DNA of 64,000 bases from Halomarinibacterium sp041392205 (GTDB lineage Bacteria > Bacteroidota > Bacteroidia > Flavobacteriales > Flavobacteriaceae): contig JAWKMO010000005.1 in assembly GCA_041392205.1 (NCBI GenBank), forward strand, positions 62,001 to 126,000, written 5' to 3'. The notes below the pieces were generated by a model. The model made no database searches and had not been told where the DNA came from. It saw nothing but the letters and a program-made list of their open reading frames with translations. Positions within the stretch are counted from its first letter, which is position 1; each line of letters starts with the position of its first letter. A program made the position numbers and the translations under genes. Of this stretch, positions 1 to 6,880 are shown one piece after another.

Positions 1-138
1 TTTTATTTCAAAGTAACAAAACCGTTAAATCTTAGACTCATAAAGCGTACTTTTTAAAAATGTACTGCTTAACTCAATTTTTTTACCGAAATTAACACTC
101 CAAAAATTTAAAATACTAACTCATAAATAGCCATACCT

Positions 139-1479
139 ATGTCTGATGATTTTGATTTATTAGAAACCGAATCTGCGGGTTCCAAACAAGAAAAAGTAGA
201 AGTTAACTGGGGGAAAGCCGTTGACCAAATGAAGTCCAAACTCGCACAGGAAGACGATCCCGAAATGCGCCAAAAAATACTAAACGCTACCCTTGATGAT
301 GTGGTGGGAATGGCGGAAAAAGGTATGCTATACCTTGACGCCATTAAAGACTTGACCGATTATCAAGACGAAGTAGGCATTATTTTCGAGAAATTTTCTA
401 GTCTTAATGCTAACGAGCAAAAAGTAATCGACGACGCCCAAAAGGCCTTGGATCGTGCTAAGATTGAACTAGAAGATGCCGAAAAAGTAAAGGACAACTG
501 GTGGAACAACCTATGGGGACGTAAATCCCGCATCAAGAAAAAACAAGCCGAACTGGACGCCGCTCAAAAAACCCGTGAAGCTGCCGATATGAAGGCCAAA
601 GCCATGTTCCAAGAACGCATCGAAACAGCCGATGTACAAACCTTGTTAAGTGAGCTTTCCTATAAAAGTCAGGCGGCTGTAACTCGTCTTAAAGACCGTG
701 AAGTAGAAATAAAAGAAGTGGAAGATAGACTTCAAGAAGCTATCGTTGAAGCGAGTAAAAATCACACCAAAGCCCTTGAAAAGAAAAAGGAAACCGAAGA
801 CCAACTCGAAGAGCAATATGCCTTACTGAAACAAGCACGCCTTGAATTGGAGGAAATTGCCGACAAGCAATCCACCGCCTACAGCGAAGCCATTGGTAAA
901 ATCACACAAATTGAGCAAAAAGTAGAAGAGCTAGAAGGTCTTAAAAATGCCTATACCACGCTTGCCGCCAGCAAAGATAGCTTTGTGCATAAACACAATT
1001 TGACCATAAAAGTATTAACATCGTTACGCAGCAATTTACAAACACACCGTGCAAAACTAAAAAGTGATACCGATGAGCGTCTAAAATATTATGACGGATA
1101 CGTTGTAGCGCTAAAAGCAAGAACCGATCAAGAATTCGCCGCTATTTTAGAACATCTTGGAGTAAAAACCGATGAACACATTGGCACCACCTTAGCTGCC
1201 ATGCACAGCGCCAGTGCGAAGGCTCGTCAGGAAATGATGGACAATATCCCAGTACACGAAAAAGTGATGCAAGGCGTCTATGGAAGTTATGCAGAAGCTT
1301 TGCAGGAAATTAGAGAAAAAGATGCTGAAATTCAGAAGGATTTTGCCAATCGTTACGGCATCGATATGAAAGAGATTTTTGAGGAGTTTTACGCCAGTGG
1401 TAAAAATGCACCTTCTGGAACTCCGGAAAAAGCCCCAGACAATCCTAAACCATCGGACGATGGGGATTTGTTAGGGTAA
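139..1479 (+). CDS. Coiled-coil protein, first gene of an AAA+ ATPase operon, function unknown
   Basis: The 446-residue product has no signal peptide and no membrane segment, so it is probably cytoplasmic. From about residue 80 to 290 it is charged and heptad-rich (runs of Glu, Lys, Ala and Gln), which predicts long coiled coils, interrupted by a Trp-rich patch (KDNWWNNLWGRKSR) near residue 117. The tail is Pro/Asp-rich and ends DDGDLLG. It opens a plus-strand operon that continues into an unknown protein, an AAA+ ATPase and membrane proteins, so a scaffold or adaptor role in that complex is an inference. I recognise no family with confidence. The ATG lies in AT-rich DNA without a Shine-Dalgarno sequence. 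Confidence 0.75.
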   Translation: MSDDFDLLETESAGSKQEKVEVNWGKAVDQMKSKLAQEDDPEMRQKILNATLDDVVGMAEKGMLYLDAIKDLTDYQDEVGIIFEKFSSLNANEQKVIDDAQKALDRAKIELEDAEKVKDNWWNNLWGRKSRIKKKQAELDAAQKTREAADMKAKAMFQERIETADVQTLLSELSYKSQAAVTRLKDREVEIKEVEDRLQEAIVEASKNHTKALEKKKETEDQLEEQYALLKQARLELEEIADKQSTAYSEAIGKITQIEQKVEELEGLKNAYTTLAASKDSFVHKHNLTIKVLTSLRSNLQTHRAKLKSDTDERLKYYDGYVVALKARTDQEFAAILEHLGVKTDEHIGTTLAAMHSASAKARQEMMDNIPVHEKVMQGVYGSYAEALQEIREKDAEIQKDFANRYGIDMKEIFEEFYASGKNAPSGTPEKAPDNPKPSDDGDLLG

Positions 1480-1604
1480 CTGTCTGGTCGAGCGCAGTCG
1501 AGACCAAATTAAATTAAAAACATAAACCCTGTTTGGTCGAGCGCAGTCGAGACCTATATAAAATTTTGAATTAAAAAACTGTCTGGTCGAGCGCAGTCGA
1601 GACC
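1480..1604 (+). repeat. Three direct copies of a GGTCGAG-type palindromic repeat (family A)
   Basis: The 20-base core GGTCGAGCGCAGTCGAGACC occurs at 1486-1505, 1535-1554 and 1585-1604, each preceded by CTGTCT or CTGTTT. Copies 2 and 3 are followed by TATATAA. TCGA at both ends of the core can pair, as can the outer GGTC/GACC. The copies lie 49 and 50 bases apart, immediately after the stop of the coiled-coil gene and immediately before the GIY-YIG start codon. An inverted copy lies at 1939-1968. Confidence 0.95.
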
Positions 1605-1618
1605 TATATAATTTTAAA

Positions 1619-1981
1619 ATGAAATCCTATTTTGTGTACTTAATAGAATGTTCAGACAAGTTACTATACACTGGCATCACAAATAATCTTTCAAGAAGGT
1701 TTGAAGAACATCAAGAAGGAAAAAACAAAGCGTGTTTTACTTTTAAAAGAAGACCTTTGAGGTTGGTTTTTTATCAAGAATTTAATGATGTGAAACAAGC
1801 TATTTATTTTGAAAAGAAAATAAAAAGATGGAGTGCAAAAAAGAAATTAGCCTTAGCAAATAATGACATAGATATGTTAGAAATTTTAGCAGAATGTAGA
1901 AATTTTACACATCACAAATACTGCCCAACACCAGAAGAGGTCTCGACTGCGCTCGACCAGACATATAACTCCAATCATTAA
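1619..1981 (+). CDS. GIY-YIG superfamily nuclease, repeat-bracketed
   Basis: This 120-residue protein is of the small single-domain GIY-YIG class (COG2827/UPF0213-like). The motif elements are visible at the N-terminus: VYLIECSDKLLYTGI (residues 6-20), then NNLSRRFEEHQEGK with the conserved Arg, and a downstream Glu in YFEKKIKRWS. Known GIY-YIG domains cut DNA, but the target of this subgroup is not established. The gene lies between three direct copies of a palindromic repeat and one inverted copy. Its last 14 or so codons (EEVSTALDQTYNSNH) are written by the inverted repeat itself. Its stop overlaps the ATG of the next operon gene (TAATG). It looks like an insertion into the operon and may be a mobile nuclease-repeat unit. 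Confidence 0.9.
   Translation: MKSYFVYLIECSDKLLYTGITNNLSRRFEEHQEGKNKACFTFKRRPLRLVFYQEFNDVKQAIYFEKKIKRWSAKKKLALANNDIDMLEILAECRNFTHHKYCPTPEEVSTALDQTYNSNH
1939..1968 (-). repeat. Inverted copy of the family A repeat, inside the 3' end of the GIY-YIG gene
   Basis: The core at 1939-1958 is the exact reverse complement of the three upstream cores. The flanking AGACA mirrors the TGTCT that precedes copies 1 and 3. Together with 1480-1604 it forms a terminal-inverted-repeat-like bracket around the nuclease gene. The repeat is in frame and encodes the nuclease C-terminus. Confidence 0.95.
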
Positions 1982-3036
1982 TGTCTTCTATCAACCAAAT
2001 AGTCACACCGCTAGACAGTGCTGTTCTTGAAACCAAAGAGCAGTACCAAGTGTACTTTAAAATTGTGAACCATGCTTTTGGGGAACTTTTTAAAAGTATA
2101 TCGGCACGTACTATTTGCAACCCTTTAGAGATTTCTTTTCTAGAACAATATTGCGAGTTGATTACCTATTCTTTAGAAGCTTTTCGGGTAAAATATTTAT
2201 ATAATGAAGAGGAAAAAATGAAAATCGATTTAACCGAATCTGGCTATCCAAATTTTTTGGAGTTTCGGTATTTGGTAAACGATTTGGCACTAAAAAAGGA
2301 ACATATTGCTAAGCTCCCTAAAATTGAGGTTTTAAAAAGTGAATTTTTGGAAAGTATGCTGAAATATAAAACAGCTGTTCCTAAAAGAAAATTGGAGCAA
2401 GCCGCATCGATAGTATATTATACTTCGGTGAACGAACGGTATATTTTTAAAAGATTTGTACAAGGAAAGATTCAGAAAATTGAAAACAATCCCAATGCGC
2501 CTTATCTTATTAGCTGGGCATTTTATGATGTAAGTCTTAATCGTCCTTTTGTATGTTTTATGTACTTCGATTTATATAAATCATCGCTTACTGAATACAC
2601 CCATGAAATTTACGAAGTCCTTGAAAAAGTAGCCGATCGAAATATGAGTTTGGATATGATGGCCTATGCCATCGACAAAAAATTGCCAAAATTATTACCA
2701 AAAAAACTTCGGAAAATAGATTTAGGACCCATTCACAATGTATTTGCCAAAGACGAATTGGAAGTCACTCATTGTATTTTGGAAGGCATTGTCAATAAAG
2801 TGTTAGACCTTTCGGCACACGCAATTTCCCTGAGTATAGAAGATATCGAAACCAAAGGTAATTTTAAGGAGGGTAACTTTTTCAACAAACAACAGCTTCA
2901 AATTTGGGAACCTCAAAAACCAAAAAAATACCTATTCAGTCCGCATCGAGTGATACAAGTGGTATATGATAAAATGCCAGACTATTTAAATACCCTTACA
3001 CAAGAACCCATTGAAATTGCCGCCTTAAAACTATAA
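1981..3036 (+). CDS. Hypothetical protein, AAA+ ATPase operon, function unknown
   Basis: A soluble protein of 351 residues with mixed alpha/beta composition, no signal peptide and no membrane segment. I do not recognise the family. A central stretch (about residues 170-200, YLISWAFYDVSLNRPFVCFM) looks like buried beta strands, and the C-terminal half contains a Lys-rich segment (KKLPKLLPKKLRK). The ATG shares its A with the stop of the repeat-bracketed nuclease (TAATG), and the next gene starts one base after its own stop, so it is firmly inside the operon. Its constant position before the ATPase suggests a partner or substrate-presenting subunit (inference). If the nuclease is an insertion, this gene's original leader was replaced by the insertion. 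Confidence 0.75.
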   Translation: MSSINQIVTPLDSAVLETKEQYQVYFKIVNHAFGELFKSISARTICNPLEISFLEQYCELITYSLEAFRVKYLYNEEEKMKIDLTESGYPNFLEFRYLVNDLALKKEHIAKLPKIEVLKSEFLESMLKYKTAVPKRKLEQAASIVYYTSVNERYIFKRFVQGKIQKIENNPNAPYLISWAFYDVSLNRPFVCFMYFDLYKSSLTEYTHEIYEVLEKVADRNMSLDMMAYAIDKKLPKLLPKKLRKIDLGPIHNVFAKDELEVTHCILEGIVNKVLDLSAHAISLSIEDIETKGNFKEGNFFNKQQLQIWEPQKPKKYLFSPHRVIQVVYDKMPDYLNTLTQEPIEIAALKL

Positions 3037-3037
3037 C

Positions 3038-4999
3038 ATGGAACACAATACTACCTTTCCTATAAAAATTTCAGAACTCAATACCCTTAGGGATGAAGCC
3101 ACTTCCTACTTAAAAGGCGTGCAATGGGACCAAAGCCTGAAAGCAAAAAATCGCGATAAAAACGGTAAAGACGAATCCATTTTATTGTATTTATCCAAAG
3201 CCACAGGAAATAGTACTAGCGAGGTCACTTCCGTTTCAAAAACCATTTTAAATTTAAAAAAGAAGTTGTTACCGGACTCTGTTGCCATTCCGCTACACTT
3301 AAATCAAGCTTTGTATGCCTTACAGGAAGGAATTACTATGGGTTTGTGGCTTCGGGATAGCTATTATGACGCATCGGGCCTTACCAGTTTGAACGACCGA
3401 AAATCGGCTTTGGATGCTTCCGAAAGAAGAGAGTTTGACAGCAAACAGCAAACCGCCACGGCGTTTATGCTCTTTGGTACAGCGTATCGAATCCTTTACG
3501 ATTTAAAACCACAAACCGACGATTTGAGCGTCATGAAAAATAAGTTTGCAGGGATTCCCGAACTTTCATTAGCATCGCCTATGAAGGGGATCTCGTGCTT
3601 GTTATTTTATTATGACAAGTACTTAAATCACCCCGATTTAATTACTAGCGATAAGGACATGCTGGATTTTACAGTGGTATTTTTTGAAGGGATTATTTCT
3701 GAAATCCAAATGCGGATTAGTTCTTTGGAATATACCGAAAGCATTACCGACAGAACCTACAAACTTGAAAAAAGTGAATTTGCTGTTTCTGGCTGGGAAA
3801 ACGTATTTGAAGGCACGGCAAAAAGTGTGGAATTTAATAAGGTACAATTTGAAGAAATTGTCGGTAACCGAGATGCCAAGCACTTTGCCCGTCGTTTGAC
3901 CGAACGGATGCTGAGTTACGATTTTACAGCAAAGAAGAATCCTTTTCAGGAGTTGGGAGGCTTTATGCCCGTTTTTATGGGCTACGGAATTCCGGGAACG
4001 GGAAAAAGTATGTTGATTGCTGCCATTGCGACGCGATTAAAGGAACATTGCGACAACCTTGATATTCCATTTTTATTTCATCCTATGCCAGACACGCTGA
4101 TTTCCACTTTTCAAGGGGGTTCTGCCGAAAAAATGGTACAATGGATGAAACCGCTACAAGATCCTTCAAAAATTATTTTTGCCCCTATTGATGATGCCGA
4201 AAATAATCTTCAAGAACGTACTGCACAAGGGGTTTCCGCCGGGGTAAAAGAAGTAATTGGCGTGTTTCTTCGTTATACCGAAGGCGCCTATGCGGTAAAC
4301 TACGGAAACAGCTCCATAGGATTGTTTACCAATCTTCCTGAAATGCTGGACAAAGCAGTCATCTCCCGCGTGCAAGGACGTTTCAAAATTGACGGTGCCC
4401 GCACCCTACCCGATTTTGTAGACCAAGATTATTTGTGGTGGCGTAAAATTGAAAAAACGATGCCGGGCTTTGTGAATATGCAAAACCCTAAAGATTATAC
4501 CTATTTAAGCGAACAAGGATTGGCTAAAAACTTAGGGGAAATTTTAAAAGCTACCGAAAAACCCACCGAAGAACGGGTGTTGGAAATCTATGAGGAAACC
4601 GAAGAAAAACACAAACACGATGAGCATTTATTTTATGCCGAATTGTATAAAAACATTCAAAAAGCATTTCCGTTTTTCTCTTCTAGAGATATTCGGAACA
4701 TACAAAGTGCCGTGTCGCTTCGGTTAACCGATTTTGACCTTCCGAAGGAATGGTTTGAAAATGCCGAAATCTATTTCAAAAAAGATTACGATACCAAGTT
4801 TGGAATGCTACAAGAATTGATGAAAGTTAATATGAAAGGCTTGAGCTTTTCCGATATACGAAGACAGGAAGTGATTCGCTATCTCGATAATGTGGCGACC
4901 ATTGCCGATACCGACTTTAAACGAAAAGTAGACCAACGAGTTCATGAACTGAATGTACAGTTGGAAGCCAAAAAACAATTTGAAGAAAACGAAGATTAA
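3038..4999 (+). CDS. AAA+ ATPase
   Basis: The 653-residue protein has a C-terminal-half AAA+ module. Walker A is GYGIPGTGKS (Lys about 323), Walker B is IIFAPIDDAEN (Asp-Asp about 385-386), a polar sensor-like strand follows (NSSIGLFTNLPE), and an arginine-rich stretch after it (DKAVISRVQGRFKID) is a candidate arginine finger. The first 250 residues are helical and resemble no domain I know. There is no signal peptide or membrane segment. AAA+ proteins remodel partners using ATP. Here the likely partners are the operon's own proteins, including two membrane proteins (inference). It is followed by a hairpin repeat at 5009, then the next operon gene. The ATPase assignment is firm but the pathway is unknown. 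Confidence 0.88.
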   Translation: MEHNTTFPIKISELNTLRDEATSYLKGVQWDQSLKAKNRDKNGKDESILLYLSKATGNSTSEVTSVSKTILNLKKKLLPDSVAIPLHLNQALYALQEGITMGLWLRDSYYDASGLTSLNDRKSALDASERREFDSKQQTATAFMLFGTAYRILYDLKPQTDDLSVMKNKFAGIPELSLASPMKGISCLLFYYDKYLNHPDLITSDKDMLDFTVVFFEGIISEIQMRISSLEYTESITDRTYKLEKSEFAVSGWENVFEGTAKSVEFNKVQFEEIVGNRDAKHFARRLTERMLSYDFTAKKNPFQELGGFMPVFMGYGIPGTGKSMLIAAIATRLKEHCDNLDIPFLFHPMPDTLISTFQGGSAEKMVQWMKPLQDPSKIIFAPIDDAENNLQERTAQGVSAGVKEVIGVFLRYTEGAYAVNYGNSSIGLFTNLPEMLDKAVISRVQGRFKIDGARTLPDFVDQDYLWWRKIEKTMPGFVNMQNPKDYTYLSEQGLAKNLGEILKATEKPTEERVLEIYEETEEKHKHDEHLFYAELYKNIQKAFPFFSSRDIRNIQSAVSLRLTDFDLPKEWFENAEIYFKKDYDTKFGMLQELMKVNMKGLSFSDIRRQEVIRYLDNVATIADTDFKRKVDQRVHELNVQLEAKKQFEENED

Positions 5000-5008
5000 A
5001 TAATTTTT

Positions 5009-5047
5009 CCCCTCCTTTATAAGGAGGGGTGCCAACGGCGGGGTGGT
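5009..5047 (+). repeat. C/G-rich hairpin repeat (family C), copy 1
   Basis: A perfect 9-bp stem, CCCCTCCTT/AAGGAGGGG with loop TAT, is followed by a G-rich tail (TGCCAACGGCGGGGTGGT). The same design, inverted, occurs at 61567-61607. It sits in the gap between the ATPase and the next operon gene. It has no strong T-tract, so it may be a repeat more than a simple terminator. Confidence 0.9.
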
Positions 5048-5075
5048 AAAAAAACCAACCTCAAAGTAAATCAAT

Positions 5076-6326
5076 ATGGATAAATTAAAAGCAGCGGGAT
5101 TATTTGGCGGGGCACTAGTACCCGTATCGGGATCATTGGCAAAACGCTATAACGACTGTCTCGCTTTGTTGGGCATGCAACCCACCCAACTCAACAGCTT
5201 TTCCATTGACGCCATGGGTTGGAGCCCCGAAATTGCAGAAGAAAAAGGAGCCCCTTTTTATCTCAACTTAGGCGAAGCCAATAGCAACGCCATTATTGTT
5301 TCACCATTGCAAGAAGGAAAACCAGTACACAATCCCTTTCATAGTTTTGATAGGGACATCATGGAAGCCATTTTTGCTGCGTACGGACAGGAAATTAGGG
5401 ACATTACCAAAGATGCTGCTATTTGTGTACAACTCGACCAAAATATTGATGCCTATTACGCACCCTTCGATTTGCTTCAGTATGATAAAATTACGTTGAG
5501 TTTTACGGTGACGCATGACCTTCAAAAAAAGCAGCAAGAGCAAAAAGAGTTGATAAATCAATTTCATGAAGGGAATAATTTTATTGATCTTCAACTGCAT
5601 GAAAAACTACTGCAATCGGCCCAAAAGTATGGGGATTTACGAAATAGAAAATTACAATTAGAGCCTATAGATTTAAGCATTGGTTCTTTTTACACCAAGG
5701 CATTTGGGGGTATTTTTGTGCTTCGGGATTTTATTACCGATATTATTGTTTTTGAAGACTTAGAGGTTTTTCAGAAAGCCATAAAAGATACCGTTCACGA
5801 GGTCACATTATTTCATGTAAGTCATAATGAATTAACATCAACTTTAGTAAATCATCTTATAGCCGAATTCGACATAAAAAAAGCCGCAAAGACAGAGCGC
5901 TACGCTAGAATTAAAAAGCAGTTTTTCATCGAGAATTGCCGCACATTACAACATCCTATTAAAGAGATTTTAGACAGTCCCTTTTTGTTTAAAAAGTATT
6001 TAAATGAATTGGATGAAGCCACCCAAAAGAAGATTTTGAGTGTTGAGATTTACAATCAGCGTAAGATTGTAGAACGAGAGCTTAATATTAATGATGTGGT
6101 GGCGCAAGAATATACCAAAGCCCTATTAGAACCACATTCCTCTTTAGAAGAAGAACAAAAGGAACTCATTTGGCGATTACTCACAGAAATGATTCCGAAG
6201 GATCCTTTGCATTTGTATTGGTACAATAAAGAAGAATTTTACAAAGCCTTTAAAACTTGGCCCGAATCGTATCAAGATTGGGTAATAGATTGTATCTTAG
6301 AACATAACAAAAAAGACCTACCATGA
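5076..6326 (+). CDS. Hypothetical protein, AAA+ ATPase operon, function unknown
   Basis: The 416-residue product is soluble-looking. A Gly/Ala-rich start (KAAGLFGGALVPVSGSLAKR) is not a convincing export signal because charges follow at once and no cleavage site is present. The N-terminal third is alpha/beta. The C-terminal two thirds are helical and charged, ending with aromatic-rich helices (LYWYNKEEFYKAFKTWPESY). I do not recognise the family. The gene follows the ATPase across a hairpin repeat, and its stop overlaps the next ATG (ATGA at 6323), so it is translationally coupled to the membrane protein downstream. A role as cytoplasmic partner of that membrane protein is inferred only from position. 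Confidence 0.75.
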   Translation: MDKLKAAGLFGGALVPVSGSLAKRYNDCLALLGMQPTQLNSFSIDAMGWSPEIAEEKGAPFYLNLGEANSNAIIVSPLQEGKPVHNPFHSFDRDIMEAIFAAYGQEIRDITKDAAICVQLDQNIDAYYAPFDLLQYDKITLSFTVTHDLQKKQQEQKELINQFHEGNNFIDLQLHEKLLQSAQKYGDLRNRKLQLEPIDLSIGSFYTKAFGGIFVLRDFITDIIVFEDLEVFQKAIKDTVHEVTLFHVSHNELTSTLVNHLIAEFDIKKAAKTERYARIKKQFFIENCRTLQHPIKEILDSPFLFKKYLNELDEATQKKILSVEIYNQRKIVERELNINDVVAQEYTKALLEPHSSLEEEQKELIWRLLTEMIPKDPLHLYWYNKEEFYKAFKTWPESYQDWVIDCILEHNKKDLP

Positions 6327-6862
6327 TTACTATAGAAGTTATTGTATTTATCATCACCGTTTTGTTTGGAATTGTGATTTACGTACGTGAATCCAAAAAC
6401 AACAGATTGTATCGTTTTTTCAACAAGCTCATGCACTCCAAAGAATTACAAATGAAAGATGACAACCCCAAAGGATTTGTGTATCAGCAGCAATTTTTAT
6501 TACGCTTGGTGTGGATGACATTGCTTTTTTTATTGGTAGGTATTATTTTAAATTTTATTATTCCTTTTAACATTTTTCAAATTCAATATTTAGCCACGGC
6601 AGTGGTAGGAACGCTAATTGGAACCTATATTGCATCGGCCTTTTTTGGCGCTTCTAAAGGTTTGAAAAAAGAGAATATTAAAGAAGCCTTTGAAAAAGGG
6701 AAAGACTTTGTAGAAGAATTGGCCGAAGGTAAAAAAGGAAGTGAACTTGATCCTGAACTTGAAAAGGAACTTGAAAATGAATCCGAAAGCAAATCTCAAG
6801 AGGAAGAACTTCCTCAAAAAAGTGCGCGTGACCGATTGAAAGATAAGGGGATGATTAAGTAG
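6323..6862 (+). CDS. Membrane protein, AAA+ ATPase operon
   Basis: 179 residues with hydrophobic segments at about 4-22 (VIVFIITVLFGIVIYV), 70-90 and 97-120 (Gly/Ala-rich), followed by a highly acidic, charged, probably coiled cytoplasmic tail (about 125-179, many Glu/Lys pairs). No known domain is recognised. The ATG overlaps the stop of the preceding gene by four bases, and the stop codon TAG is the first triplet of a heptamer array that leads into the next gene. It is likely an inner-membrane anchor of the operon's complex (inference). Confidence 0.75.
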   Translation: MITIEVIVFIITVLFGIVIYVRESKNNRLYRFFNKLMHSKELQMKDDNPKGFVYQQQFLLRLVWMTLLFLLVGIILNFIIPFNIFQIQYLATAVVGTLIGTYIASAFFGASKGLKKENIKEAFEKGKDFVEELAEGKKGSELDPELEKELENESESKSQEEELPQKSARDRLKDKGMIK

Positions 6863-6880
6863 TGAGTAGTGAGTAGTGAG
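6860..6880 (+). repeat. Three tandem TAGTGAG heptamers across a stop and a start codon
   Basis: Three perfect copies of TAGTGAG run from 6860 to 6880. The first contains the stop of the upstream gene and the third contains the GTG start proposed for the downstream gene. The last unit can pair with ACTACTCA at 6888-6895 in an 8-bp hairpin (6870-6877/6888-6895) that partly covers the start. Confidence 0.9.

Noticed and set aside
1480..1604. Three repeats with about 49-50 base period look like a short CRISPR array
   Set aside because: Spacers are AT-rich and related to each other, an inverted copy lies beyond the nuclease, and no cas gene is present. The palindromic-repeat reading fits better.
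4166..4375. Antisense frame inside the AAA+ ATPase gene, as well as many other antisense frames over well-supported genes
   Set aside because: Shadows of coding sequence with no start context, domain or operon position of their own.
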